A stretch of DNA of 10,012 bases from an uncultured Paraprevotella sp. (GCA_910584955.1 CAJUDC010000096.1:1-10012), one strand, 5' to 3'; numbered from the stretch's first letter, positions 1 to 8,441 are shown. Translations and numbers: made by a program. The notes: generated from the sequence alone by a model not told the origin.

Positions 1-1598
1 TGGCCATTCAGTTTGGTAAAAGAGTTTTGTATAAGGACGTAAACATGAAGTTTACAAACGGAAATATTTACGGAGTAATCGGTGCCAACGGTGCCGGCAA
101 ATCCACACTACTGAAAGCTATTTCCGGTGAACTGGAGCCGACGAAAGGCTCCATTGAACTCGGCCCGGGCGAGCGACTGTCCGTGCTGAGTCAGGATCAC
201 TTCAAATACGATGAGTTCACCGTACTGAACACGGTCCTCATGGGACATACCGTATTGTGGGACATTATGCAACAACGGGATGCGCTCTATTCCAAAACCG
301 ATTTTACGGACGAGGACGGTATCAAAGTAGCCGAATTGGAAGATAAATTCGCAGAAATGGGCGGCTATAATGCAGAGAGCGACGCTGCAGCCCTGCTCAG
401 CGGTCTGGGAATCAAGGAGAACAAGCATTACACCCTGATGAGCGAACTGAGCGGTAAGGAAAAGGTACGCGTAATGCTGGCCAAGGCCCTGTTCGGCAAT
501 CCCGACAATCTGTTGCTGGACGAGCCTACAAACGACCTGGACCTGGAGACGGTGCAATGGCTCGAATCCTACCTGTCGGAATTTGAACATACCGTGATGG
601 TTGTCAGCCACGACCGCCACTTCCTAGATGCCGTATGCACGCATACCGTAGATATTGATTTCGGAAAGGTGACCCTCTTTGCCGGCAACTACAGCTTCTG
701 GTACGAATCCAGCCAGCTGGCCTTGCGGCAGGCCCAGAACCAAAAGGCCAAGGCCGAAGAGAAGCGCAAGGAACTGGAGGAGTTCATCCGCCGCTTCTCG
801 GCCAATGTAGCCAAGAGCAAACAGACCACCAGCCGCAAGAAGATGCTTGAAAAGCTGAACGTAGACGAGATAAAGCCTTCTACCCGCAAATATCCGGGTA
901 TCATCTTCCAGATGGAACGGGAACCGGGCAATCAGATTCTGGAAGTACAGGATCTGAAAGCCGTGACCGATGACGGAACGGTTCTGTTCGATCATGTCAA
1001 TTTCACGGTAGAGAAAGGTGACAAAGTGGTCTTCTTAAGTCGGAATCCACTGGCAATGACGGCATTGTTCGAAATCATAAACGGCAACCGACAGGCTGCC
1101 GCAGGCTCTTTCAATTGGGGAGTGACCATCACCACCGCCTATCTGCCGCTGGACAATACCCGGTTCTTTGAATCCGACAAGAATCTGGTGGACTGGCTGG
1201 GCCAGTTCGGCGAGGGCAATGAAGTATACTTCAAAGGATTCCTGGGACGTATGCTTTTCTCCGGCGAAGAAGTGCTCAAAAAAGTCAACGTGCTGTCCGG
1301 CGGTGAAAAAATGCGTTGCATGATAGCACGCATGCAACTGAAAAACGCCAACTGCCTGATCCTGGACACACCGACCAACCATCTGGATCTGGAAAGCATT
1401 CAGGCTTTCAACAACAACCTGAAACTGTTCAAAGGAAATATCCTGTTCTCCAGCCACGACCACGAATTTATCGAAACAGTGGCCAATCGCATTATCGAGC
1501 TGACACCGAACGGAACCATCGACAAGATGATGGAATACGACGAATACATCTCAAGCGAGCACATCAAGGAACTGAAAGCAAAATTATATGAAGATTAA
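1..1598 (+). CDS. ybiT: YbiT-like ABC-F ATPase (5' end cut by window edge)
   Basis: Soluble protein with two ATP-binding cassettes and no membrane segments; ABC-F proteins bind the ribosome E site and act in translation. The reading frame is open from base 3, and residues homologous to the family's N-terminus (AIQFGKRVLY) lie before the TTG at 27. That TTG is therefore not the start, and roughly 6-8 codons are missing. The 531 visible residues fit the E. coli YbiT length (about 530). NBD1 has an intact Walker A (GANGAGKST, 81-107), Q-loop (SQD), Walker B with catalytic Glu (LLLDEPTND, Glu codon 522-524) and H-loop (VVSHD), but a degenerate signature (LSGKE, 447-461). A charged linker (about 730-900) follows, with the SANVAKSKQTTSR stretch typical of the ABC-F tRNA-facing linker. 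NBD2 keeps a perfect signature (LSGGE, 1293-1307) and an H-loop. It has lost the Walker A Lys (Met at 1056-1058) and the catalytic Glu (Thr at 1368-1370). There is no long C-terminal extension. Family assignment is firm; the exact cellular role is not known. Confidence 0.93.
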   Translation, partial: AIQFGKRVLYKDVNMKFTNGNIYGVIGANGAGKSTLLKAISGELEPTKGSIELGPGERLSVLSQDHFKYDEFTVLNTVLMGHTVLWDIMQQRDALYSKTDFTDEDGIKVAELEDKFAEMGGYNAESDAAALLSGLGIKENKHYTLMSELSGKEKVRVMLAKALFGNPDNLLLDEPTNDLDLETVQWLESYLSEFEHTVMVVSHDRHFLDAVCTHTVDIDFGKVTLFAGNYSFWYESSQLALRQAQNQKAKAEEKRKELEEFIRRFSANVAKSKQTTSRKKMLEKLNVDEIKPSTRKYPGIIFQMEREPGNQILEVQDLKAVTDDGTVLFDHVNFTVEKGDKVVFLSRNPLAMTALFEIINGNRQAAAGSFNWGVTITTAYLPLDNTRFFESDKNLVDWLGQFGEGNEVYFKGFLGRMLFSGEEVLKKVNVLSGGEKMRCMIARMQLKNANCLILDTPTNHLDLESIQAFNNNLKLFKGNILFSSHDHEFIETVANRIIELTPNGTIDKMMEYDEYISSEHIKELKAKLYED

Positions 1599-1601
1599 CG
1601 A

Positions 1602-1643
1602 TTGCAGACGGGTTTGGCAAACCTTTTGTTGATCGTTCTGCAA
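1602..1643. repeat. Nested inverted repeats between ybiT and grpE
   Basis: An outer pair of perfect 7-bp arms, TTGCAGA (1602-1608) and TCTGCAA (1637-1643), encloses an inner near-palindrome GGTTTGGCAAACC (1611-1623) followed at once by TTTTGTTG. The inner hairpin plus T-rich run could be a weak terminator for the ABC-F gene. The whole could instead be a leader structure or operator for grpE-dnaJ-folC. There is no CIRCE-type heat-shock element. A TTTG at 1625-1628 lies 19 bp before a TTTG at 1652-1655, but the TA half of the -7 element is missing, so I do not call a promoter. Confidence 0.4.
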
Positions 1644-1665
1644 ACACATTCTTTGGACATATTAA

Positions 1666-2268
1666 ATGCAAACAGACATGAAAAAAGAACATTCTCTGAA
1701 TGAAGACGAAATGAAAATGGAAAAGGCGGACGCTATGGAGGAAAACCAGCAGGAAGCCAATACCCAAAACGAAAATAACAACGAAGAAAACGCAACCGAC
1801 GAAACGGCACCGGAGACTGACAAGTTAGCAGTGGCCGAGGCCAAGATAGCCGAACTGCAAGACAAATACCTGCGTCAGGTGGCGGAATTCGACAACTACC
1901 GCAAACGCACACTCAAAGAAAAAGCCGAACTGATCCTGAACGGAGCAGAAAAAACCGTTGTGGCGATTCTTCCGATTTTGGACGACATGGAACGGGCTTT
2001 GCAGAACATGGCAAAAGCCGAAGATGTGGCGGCCGTCAAAGAGGGAGTGGAACTGATTTACCAGAAGTTCATCAAGACACTGGAAGCCCAGGGAGTGAAA
2101 ACCATAAACACGCAGGAAGCCGATTTCAACACGGATCTGCACGAAGCCATCGCACAGATTCCGGCCCCTACAGCCGAGATGAAAGGTAAAGTAATCGACT
2201 GCGTACAAACCGGTTACACATTGAACGATAAAGTAATTCGCCATGCCAAGGTGGCCGTCGGCCTCTGA
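1666..2268 (+). CDS. grpE: Nucleotide exchange factor GrpE
   Basis: Cytoplasmic homodimeric co-chaperone that releases ADP from DnaK (Hsp70) so that substrate can leave and the cycle restart. The 200-residue product has the usual GrpE layout. Residues 1-50 are a low-complexity, very acidic and Asn/Gln-rich tail, probably disordered. About 51-100 is a long helical coiled-coil stretch with the hallmark FDNYRKR at 75-81. A four-helix-bundle part (ILPILDDMERAL) follows, and a C-terminal beta domain carries the conserved HEAI and the final HAKVAVGL. The start at 1666 gives MQTDMKKE; the in-frame ATG at 1678 (MKKEHSLN) is an equally plausible start because neither has a clear Shine-Dalgarno sequence. 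dnaJ follows after 26 bp, supporting co-transcription. dnaK is not in the window. Confidence 0.95.
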   Translation: MQTDMKKEHSLNEDEMKMEKADAMEENQQEANTQNENNNEENATDETAPETDKLAVAEAKIAELQDKYLRQVAEFDNYRKRTLKEKAELILNGAEKTVVAILPILDDMERALQNMAKAEDVAAVKEGVELIYQKFIKTLEAQGVKTINTQEADFNTDLHEAIAQIPAPTAEMKGKVIDCVQTGYTLNDKVIRHAKVAVGL

Positions 2269-2294
2269 TGCAAAAAGTCTGTTAGGAAAAGCGT

Positions 2295-3446
2295 ATGGAG
2301 AAACGAGATTATTACGAAGTCCTGGGAGTTTCCAAAACGGCCTCGGACGACGAAATCAAAAAGGCATATAAGAAAAAAGCCATCCAATATCATCCCGACC
2401 GTAACCCGGACGACAAAGATGCCGAAGCCAAATTCAAAGAAGCAGCCGAGGCTTACGACGTACTTCGCGACCCCAACAAACGGGCACGGTACGATCAGTT
2501 CGGCCATGAAGGACTGAACGGAGCCGGAGGTTTCGGAGGAGGAGCCGCCGGCATGAATATGGAGGATATCTTCTCCATGTTCGGCGACATATTCGGCGGA
2601 CATGCCGGATTCGGAGGTTTCGGAGGAGGAGGCCACAGAGGCAAACCCCGCTACCGGGGGGGCGATCTCCGTCTGAAAGTCAGAATGACACTTCAGGAAG
2701 CCGCCACAGGCGTCACCAAAAAATTTAAAGTGAAGAAAAAAGTGACGTGCACACACTGCCACGGAAGCGGAGCCGAGGGATCGGGAGCTACGGAAACCTG
2801 CCCCACCTGTTACGGGAGCGGTGTAGTGACCCGCACCCAGCAAAGCATATTCGGCATGATGCAGACGCAAACGGCCTGCCCTACCTGTGGCGGTGAAGGC
2901 ACCGTCATCAAGTCGAAATGCAAACATTGCGGCGGCGAAGGTATCGTAGACGGCGAAGAAGTAATCGAAGTAAAGATACCGGCCGGCGTATCGGACGGTG
3001 TGATTGTCAACGTTCCCGGGAAAGGACACGCCGGCAAGCGGAACGGAGTGGCAGGCGACATCCAAGTATATATAGAAGAGGAAGCGGACAAGGAATTGCT
3101 ACGCGAAGACAACAACCTGATATATAACTTGCTTCTCGACGTACCGACTGCAGCATTGGGCGGTACGGCGGAAATCCCCACCCTCGACGGCAAGGTGAAA
3201 ATAAAAATCGAACCGGGCACACAACCGGGCAAAGTGATGCGCCTGCGCGGCAAAGGGCTTCCGGCCCTGCAAGGCTATGGCTATGGAACCGGCGATTTGA
3301 TCGTCAACATCAGTGTCTACATACCCGAGACACTGAGCCGCGACGAAAAGAAAGCATTGGAAGAAATGCAAAAGAGCGATAATTTCGCTCCGAACCCGTC
3401 GATCAAAGAAAAGATATTCAGAAAATTCAAGAGCTACTTCGACTAA
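2295..3446 (+). CDS. dnaJ: Chaperone protein DnaJ (type I, class A J-protein)
   Basis: Cytoplasmic Hsp40 that binds unfolded protein, stimulates DnaK ATPase and hands over the substrate. The 383 residues have the full class A order. The J domain is at 1-70 with the essential HPD at 33-35. A Gly/Phe-rich linker (about 75-118) contains DIF-type motifs (EDIFSMFGDIFGG). A zinc domain at about 152-216 has all four CxxCxGxG repeats (CTHCHGSG, CPTCYGSG, CPTCGGEG, CKHCGGEG). The C-terminal substrate-binding and dimerisation domains include the conserved DLIVNISVYIPE. Nothing is missing, and the length is typical. The ATG at 2295 has an AGGA (2284-2287) seven bases upstream, stronger than at most genes in this window. 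It lies 26 bp after grpE, and folC begins 14 bp after its stop with no terminator between. Confidence 0.97.
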   Translation: MEKRDYYEVLGVSKTASDDEIKKAYKKKAIQYHPDRNPDDKDAEAKFKEAAEAYDVLRDPNKRARYDQFGHEGLNGAGGFGGGAAGMNMEDIFSMFGDIFGGHAGFGGFGGGGHRGKPRYRGGDLRLKVRMTLQEAATGVTKKFKVKKKVTCTHCHGSGAEGSGATETCPTCYGSGVVTRTQQSIFGMMQTQTACPTCGGEGTVIKSKCKHCGGEGIVDGEEVIEVKIPAGVSDGVIVNVPGKGHAGKRNGVAGDIQVYIEEEADKELLREDNNLIYNLLLDVPTAALGGTAEIPTLDGKVKIKIEPGTQPGKVMRLRGKGLPALQGYGYGTGDLIVNISVYIPETLSRDEKKALEEMQKSDNFAPNPSIKEKIFRKFKSYFD

Positions 3447-3460
3447 TCCGACCGGATGGG

Positions 3461-4753
3461 ATGACGTATAAAGAAACACTTGATTACCTGTTCAGCAGTG
3501 CTCCGCTTTTCCAGCATATCGGAAGCGGCGCCTACAAGGAGGGATTGGAAAACACGCGTTTATTGGATGCCCGCTTCGGACATCCGCACACGGCGTTCCG
3601 CACCATCCATGTGGCCGGAACCAACGGCAAAGGCTCATGCAGCCATACATTGGCCGCCATCCTGCAACAGGCCGGATATAAAGTAGGACTTTATACGTCA
3701 CCTCATTTAGTAGACTTCCGGGAGCGGATACGCGTCAACGGTATGCCGATGCCCGAGCAACGGGTGATCGATTTCGTAGAGCAGGAACGGGATTTTTTCG
3801 AACCGTTGCATCCCTCTTTCTTCGAACTGACCACCGCCCTTGCTTTCCTTTATTTCAAAGAAGAAAAAGTGGATGTAGCCGTCGTTGAAGTGGGACTGGG
3901 CGGTCGTCTGGACTGCACCAACATCATCCGCCCCGACCTGAGCATTATCACCAACATCAGTTTCGACCATGTACAGTTTCTGGGGAACACGTTGCCCCGG
4001 ATTGCTACGGAAAAAGCCGGTATCATCAAGACCGGGGTTCCCGTTGTGGTAGGAGAAACAGCCGGAAACTCCGAAGTACGCAACGTTTTCTCGGATAAAG
4101 CAAAGGAAATGAACGCAGTGATTCATTTTGCTGATGAAATGGATTATGTTTATTCTTCACAAGCGGAGGCTGACGGAGGCCGCATATACACCACCCGTAC
4201 GCTGGGCCGGCTGAAAGGTCAGCTAGGGGGGATATATCAGGAGAAAAACACGGCAACCCTGCTTTGCGCCATCGAACAACTGCAAAATTCCGGTTATCGT
4301 ATCACGGAAGAGAACATCCGAAAGGGCTTTGCCTGCGTATGTGAAACAACAGGTTTAAGAGGAAGATGGCAAATCATTAAGAAAGATCCTCTTATTATCT
4401 GCGACACGGGGCACAACGTAGCCGGAATCAGCTACATAAGCGAACAGTTGAAACAATTACATGCACATACCCTACGAATTGTCATCGGTATGGTCAACGA
4501 CAAAGACGTCAGCACCGTTCTGTCATTGCTGCCTGAAAATGCCGTATATTATTTTACAAAAGCCAGCGTAAAACGCGCCATGCCGGAAGACGATTTTGCC
4601 CGACTGGCCCGAAAAGCCGGCCTATCCGGCCGGACATACGCCGGCGTTAAGGAAGCTTTCACCCAAGCCCTTCGCGAGGCCTCGCCGCAAGACATTGTTT
4701 TCGTAGGAGGAAGCAGTTTTATCGTAGCCGATTTTCTGCGCGATTGTTTTTAA
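3461..4753 (+). CDS. folC: Bifunctional folylpolyglutamate synthase / dihydrofolate synthase
   Basis: Mur-ligase-family cytoplasmic enzyme that uses ATP to add L-glutamate to dihydropteroate and/or tetrahydrofolate, giving retained polyglutamated folates. The 430-residue length is normal. The FolC P-loop AGTNGKGS is at 52-59. The second family signature (EVGLGGRLDCTN) starts at 143, and the central-domain stretch SFDHVQFLG then ATEKAGIIK follows. The C-terminal ligase domain begins near 300 and carries CDTGHN (Asp315, His318). Whether it has both activities cannot be told from sequence alone. The start is fixed by the ATG at 3461, since the nearer ATG at 3456 meets a stop after two codons. 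It begins 14 bp after dnaJ, so it probably depends on the grpE-dnaJ transcript; no internal promoter was seen. The chaperone-folate link looks positional rather than functional. Confidence 0.95.
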   Translation: MTYKETLDYLFSSAPLFQHIGSGAYKEGLENTRLLDARFGHPHTAFRTIHVAGTNGKGSCSHTLAAILQQAGYKVGLYTSPHLVDFRERIRVNGMPMPEQRVIDFVEQERDFFEPLHPSFFELTTALAFLYFKEEKVDVAVVEVGLGGRLDCTNIIRPDLSIITNISFDHVQFLGNTLPRIATEKAGIIKTGVPVVVGETAGNSEVRNVFSDKAKEMNAVIHFADEMDYVYSSQAEADGGRIYTTRTLGRLKGQLGGIYQEKNTATLLCAIEQLQNSGYRITEENIRKGFACVCETTGLRGRWQIIKKDPLIICDTGHNVAGISYISEQLKQLHAHTLRIVIGMVNDKDVSTVLSLLPENAVYYFTKASVKRAMPEDDFARLARKAGLSGRTYAGVKEAFTQALREASPQDIVFVGGSSFIVADFLRDCF

Positions 4754-4793
4754 TCAAATTTCACTTTTCCGGTTCTACTTTTTCTATGTTTCG

Positions 4794-4825
4794 TTTGCCA
4801 AAACGGAAGATTTTAATTTAATTTG
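4794..4825 (+). promoter_or_regulatory. Bacteroides-type promoter for the galactose operon
   Basis: A TTTG (4794-4797) lies 20 bp before TTAATTTG (4818-4825). The Bacteroides primary-sigma consensus is TTTG, 19-21 bp, TAnnTTTG, so spacing and -33 are ideal and the -7 has one mismatch (second base T for A). Transcription would begin near 4831-4834, giving a leader of about 25 bases before the galM ATG. This also argues against the TTG at 4823 as a start codon, because it lies inside the -7 element. Not experimentally known. Confidence 0.68.
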
Positions 4826-4855
4826 CACTACGAATGTTTAACTTTAAATCGGAAA

Positions 4856-5938
4856 ATGATGGAAACGACAAATCTTTCCGGCCTGAAGCGTGCAGATTTT
4901 CAGGCAACGGTACAAGGAAAACAAACCGACCTGTTTTTTTTAACCAATCAAAAAGGCTGTGAAGTAGCCATTACCAATTACGGCGGTGCCCTGGTAGCAA
5001 TCATGGTGCCTGACAAAGACGGGAAAATGGGCAACGTCATACAAGGACACGACAATATCCAGGATGTGATCAACAGTCCCGAACCGTTTTTGAGCACGTT
5101 GATCGGACGCTATGGAAACCGCATCTGCAAAGGAACTTTCACACTGGACGGAAAAACATACAAACTAGCCATCAACAACGGTCCCAACCATCTGCACGGA
5201 GGTCCTACCGGATACCACGCCCGCATATGGGATGCCAAACAGACAGACGCCCAGACCCTTGAACTTCATTATATTTCCCCCGATGGCGAAGAGGGATTCC
5301 CCGGGACAGTGGACATCACAGTAACATACAGCTTTACAGACGAAAACGAACTGGTCATCGACTATAAGGCAACTACCGACAAAAAGACCATCATCAACCT
5401 TACCAACCACGGCTTCTTCAGCCTCGCCGGCATTGACAATCCTACTCCTACTATCGAACACCTGCAATGCCAAATCAACGCCGATTTCTTTATTCCCATT
5501 GACGACACTTCCATCCCGACCGGAGAAGTCGTTGCCGTAAAAGGCACTCCGTTCGATTTCACTACCATGCACGAAGTGGGCGATATGATTGACGCAGATG
5601 ACGAACAGACCAAGAACGGTGCAGGCTACGATCATTGTTTCGTACTAAACAAAACGGAAGAAGGTGAGTTGTCATATGCCGCTAAGATTGTAGAACCGAC
5701 AACAGGACGCACAATGGAAGTGTACACAACGGAACCGGGCGTACAAGTCTATACCGACAATTGGGCCGACGGTTATCCGGGCCAGCACGGTGCCACATTC
5801 CCGCGTCGCAGCGCCATTTGTTTCGAAGCACAGCATTTCCCCGATTCTCCCAACCGTCCGCACTTCCCGTCGGTAGTGCTTTGTCCGGGTGAGACCTATA
5901 CCCAGAAAACGGTGTACAAGTTCGGTGTAGAAGCTTGA
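4856..5938 (+). CDS. galM: Aldose 1-epimerase (mutarotase), cytoplasmic
   Basis: Interconverts alpha and beta anomers of galactose or glucose, supplying the alpha-galactose that galactokinase needs. The 360-residue protein has no signal peptide or membrane segment. Catalytic and sugar-binding landmarks of the mutarotase fold are all present: Arg in GRYGNR (85-90), His114 in LHGG, His185 in LTNHGFFSL, Asp259 in GYDHCF, and Glu293 in TTEPGVQVYT (catalytic base). The C-terminal family motif covers FEAQHFPDSPN and LCPGETY. I chose ATG 4856 (MMETTNLS); the adjacent ATG 4859 would give one residue less. A longer frame from TTG 4823 overlaps the promoter and is unlikely. First gene of the galM-transporter-galK operon, with 44 bp to the next gene. 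Confidence 0.94.
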   Translation: MMETTNLSGLKRADFQATVQGKQTDLFFLTNQKGCEVAITNYGGALVAIMVPDKDGKMGNVIQGHDNIQDVINSPEPFLSTLIGRYGNRICKGTFTLDGKTYKLAINNGPNHLHGGPTGYHARIWDAKQTDAQTLELHYISPDGEEGFPGTVDITVTYSFTDENELVIDYKATTDKKTIINLTNHGFFSLAGIDNPTPTIEHLQCQINADFFIPIDDTSIPTGEVVAVKGTPFDFTTMHEVGDMIDADDEQTKNGAGYDHCFVLNKTEEGELSYAAKIVEPTTGRTMEVYTTEPGVQVYTDNWADGYPGQHGATFPRRSAICFEAQHFPDSPNRPHFPSVVLCPGETYTQKTVYKFGVEA

Positions 5939-5982
5939 TACAGCCCTAATCAGGAAAAATATTAATCTTAAACCATAAAGAA

Positions 5983-7218
5983 ATGAATCAAAAAGCACAG
6001 CCGAACTACACGTTCGCACTCGTAATTGTCATCGCCGTATGCTTCCTCATCGGATTTGTCACGACGATGAACAACTCAATGATTGAGTTCTGCAAGAACG
6101 CCTTTCATTTGAATAACTTCCAAAGCCAGCTGGTAAACTCTGCATTTTACGGAGCCTACATCATGTCGATACCTTTCGGCTTCATGATGAGTAAAATCGG
6201 TTACAAGGCAACACTTGTACTCGGTCTGGCCGTAGTGGGTTTGGGGTTTGTTATCAACTACCTCTGTATCAGCGGAAATCTGGACGGTAATGTAAGTACT
6301 ACTTATTGGATGTTCCTAGGATGTATGTTCATTGTTGCATTAGGTATTGTCATGTTACAACTTGTAGCCAACCCTTATGTGATGGTATTGGGCTCTCCCG
6401 AGAAAGGCGCTTTCCGCATGACATTCAGCCAGGCATTGAACTCCGTTGCTACAACTGTAGCTCCTATCTTTATTGCCAGTGTCATCTTAAGCGGCAAAAA
6501 AGCCGAAAATGCAGTGCCCAGCGACATACCCTTCCCCTATTTGGGTTTAGGTATCTTTACTTTGATTCTCTGCGCCATCCTGTATTTCCTGAAATTGCCT
6601 AACATCGACGAAGGCAAACAGGCTGCCGAAGCCACCGGCGTGCAGAAAGAATATAAGAGCAGCGTGTTCAAATACCCGCACGTATGGTTAGGTGCATTGG
6701 GTATTTTCATGTATATGGGTCTGGAAATCGGTATTCCTTCCATGCTTACGGCCTATTTCGAGGCCAACAATCCTATACCCGGTAAGAGTGCGACAGACGT
6801 GTTGTTCTTGTATTGGGGCGGCATGATGGTTGGGCGTTTTGTCGGTGCCGGTATCCTGTCCAAATTCCAGCCTCGCGTCTTGTTGTCGGCTTGTCTGATA
6901 GGCGGCGCAGCGTGTGTTGGTATATCCTTCTTCCTATCCGGCGCAGCCGCTGTATATGCCATGTTGGCAGCCGGTTTGTTCCACTCCGTTATGTGGCCGT
7001 TGGTATTCAATCTCGGTTTGCAGGAACTGGGTCCCCATACCAAAGCGGCATCGGGTATCATCAATCTGGGTGTAGTGGGTGCAGCCACACTGACTCCGCT
7101 CATGGGTATGGTTGTCGACAAGCCTGAATTAGGTGTAGGCACGGCTATCTGCATGATGTTCATCTATTACGCCTATGTGATGTGGTTCTGCTGGAAAGGT
7201 TCCAAGATCGGGCTGTAA
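5983..7218 (+). CDS. gluP: Glucose/galactose MFS transporter (FHS family)
   Basis: Inner-membrane secondary transporter, most likely a cation-coupled symporter for galactose and glucose, of the fucose/glucose/galactose FHS branch of the major facilitator superfamily. The 411 residues are almost all hydrophobic helices, consistent with 12 membrane segments. A short polar N-terminus precedes TM1 (FALVIVIAVCFLIGFVTTM). FHS-like features include NNSMIEFCKNAF after TM1, SQLVNSAFYGAY in TM2, an MFS loop 2-3 motif (MSKIGYKATLVLG), a central hydrophilic loop (about 207-225) and GGMMVGRFVGAG in the second half. The ATG at 5983 follows an A-rich leader without a clear Shine-Dalgarno sequence, as is common in Bacteroides. 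Lying between galM and galK, it probably carries galactose; the exact substrate range is inferred from context and family. Confidence 0.9.
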   Translation: MNQKAQPNYTFALVIVIAVCFLIGFVTTMNNSMIEFCKNAFHLNNFQSQLVNSAFYGAYIMSIPFGFMMSKIGYKATLVLGLAVVGLGFVINYLCISGNLDGNVSTTYWMFLGCMFIVALGIVMLQLVANPYVMVLGSPEKGAFRMTFSQALNSVATTVAPIFIASVILSGKKAENAVPSDIPFPYLGLGIFTLILCAILYFLKLPNIDEGKQAAEATGVQKEYKSSVFKYPHVWLGALGIFMYMGLEIGIPSMLTAYFEANNPIPGKSATDVLFLYWGGMMVGRFVGAGILSKFQPRVLLSACLIGGAACVGISFFLSGAAAVYAMLAAGLFHSVMWPLVFNLGLQELGPHTKAASGIINLGVVGAATLTPLMGMVVDKPELGVGTAICMMFIYYAYVMWFCWKGSKIGL

Positions 7219-7280
7219 TCCTGTCGATATAAGCCGAGCACAAAAGCTATCTCATTTATTAACCTTATAAATATAAACTT

Positions 7281-8441
7281 ATGAAACTAACCATTGATGA
7301 TGTAAGAAGCCGTTTCATTGAACATTTCGACGGAACAACAGGCTCAGTATATGCCTCTCCGGGCCGTATCAATCTTATCGGCGAACATACAGATTACAAC
7401 AACGGATTCGTATTTCCCGGCGCCGTACAACAAGGCATGATTGCCGAGATCAAACCGAACGGAACGCGCAACGTACGCGCCTATTCCATCGACTTAAAAG
7501 ATTACGTGGAGTTCTCATTGGACGATGATAAAGGGCCGAAAGCAACATGGGCAAGATACATCTACGGTGTGTGCCGCGAGATGATGAAATTGGGCGTACC
7601 CGTACAAGGTTTCAACACAGCTTTTGCCGGCGACGTGCCTCTGGGTGCCGGTATGAGTTCTTCTGCTGCTCTTGAAAGTTGCTTCGCATTTGCCTGCAAC
7701 GACTTGTGGGGCGATAATAAGATTTCCAAGATGGATCTGGCCAAAGTAGGACAAGCCACAGAGCACAAATATATCGGTTGCAATTGCGGTATCATGGACC
7801 AATTTGCCAGTGTGCATGGAAAAGCAGGCAGCTTGATGCGACTTGACTGCCGTAGCGGTGAATTCGAATATTTCCCTTGGAACCCGAAAGGATACAAGTT
7901 GGTACTTGTCAACAGTTGCGTGAAACACGAATTGGCCGGCAGCCCTTACAACGACCGCCGTCTGAGTTGCGAGCGCGTAGCCGCCGTCATTGCCAAACAT
8001 CACCCCGAAGTAGAAAGCCTGCGTGACGCTTCTTACGAAATGCTGGAGGAAGTAAAATCCGAAATCAGTGAGGAGGATGCAAAGCGTGCAGCTTACGTAA
8101 TCGGCGAGCGCGACCGTGTGTTGGCTGTTTGCGAAGCTTTGGAAAAAGGCGATTACGAGACTGTAGGTGAAAAGATGTATGAAACACACCACGGTCTGAG
8201 TAAGGAATATGAAGTATCTTGCGAGGAGTTGGACTTCTTGAACGACATCGCTCACGAAGAGCACGTCACAGGTTCACGTATTATGGGCGGTGGCTTCGGA
8301 GGCTGCACCATTAACCTGGTAAGCAATGAATTGTATGATAACTTCGTTAAAGTTGTGAAAACGAAGTTCAAAGAAAAATACGGTAAAGAACCTATCATCA
8401 TCGATGTTGTCATCGGTGACGGTTCACGCAAACTTTGCTAA
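7281..8441 (+). CDS. galK: Galactokinase
   Basis: Cytoplasmic GHMP kinase that phosphorylates alpha-D-galactose with ATP to galactose-1-phosphate, the first committed step of the Leloir pathway. At 386 residues it has normal length. The galactokinase-specific signature (PGRINLIGEHTDYNNG) is at 27-42. The GHMP ATP-binding loop (PLGAGMSSSAALE) is at 120-132. The catalytic Asp173 is in GIMDQFASVHG, and the third GHMP motif (GGGFGG) is at 336-341 near the C-terminus. The gene starts 62 bp after the transporter, with no promoter-like TAnnTTTG in that gap, so it is read as the last gene of the galM operon. A strong terminator follows 27 bp after the stop. Confidence 0.97.
   Translation: MKLTIDDVRSRFIEHFDGTTGSVYASPGRINLIGEHTDYNNGFVFPGAVQQGMIAEIKPNGTRNVRAYSIDLKDYVEFSLDDDKGPKATWARYIYGVCREMMKLGVPVQGFNTAFAGDVPLGAGMSSSAALESCFAFACNDLWGDNKISKMDLAKVGQATEHKYIGCNCGIMDQFASVHGKAGSLMRLDCRSGEFEYFPWNPKGYKLVLVNSCVKHELAGSPYNDRRLSCERVAAVIAKHHPEVESLRDASYEMLEEVKSEISEEDAKRAAYVIGERDRVLAVCEALEKGDYETVGEKMYETHHGLSKEYEVSCEELDFLNDIAHEEHVTGSRIMGGGFGGCTINLVSNELYDNFVKVVKTKFKEKYGKEPIIIDVVIGDGSRKLC

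Noticed and set aside
27..29. TTG at 27 as the start of the ABC-F gene
   Set aside because: The frame is open upstream and encodes residues conserved in the family, so the gene begins outside the window.
2214..3065. 283-codon open frame on the minus strand opposite dnaJ
   Set aside because: It is a mirror of the codon-biased, Gly-rich dnaJ sequence, resembles no family, and DnaJ on the + strand is certain.
4823..4825. TTG at 4823 as the start of galM
   Set aside because: It falls within the -7 promoter element, and the extra 11 residues do not resemble the family; the ATG at 4856 fits better.
7515..8264. 249-codon open frame on the minus strand opposite galK
   Set aside because: It lies wholly within the certain galK gene, has no recognisable domain or promoter, and is best explained as a shadow.
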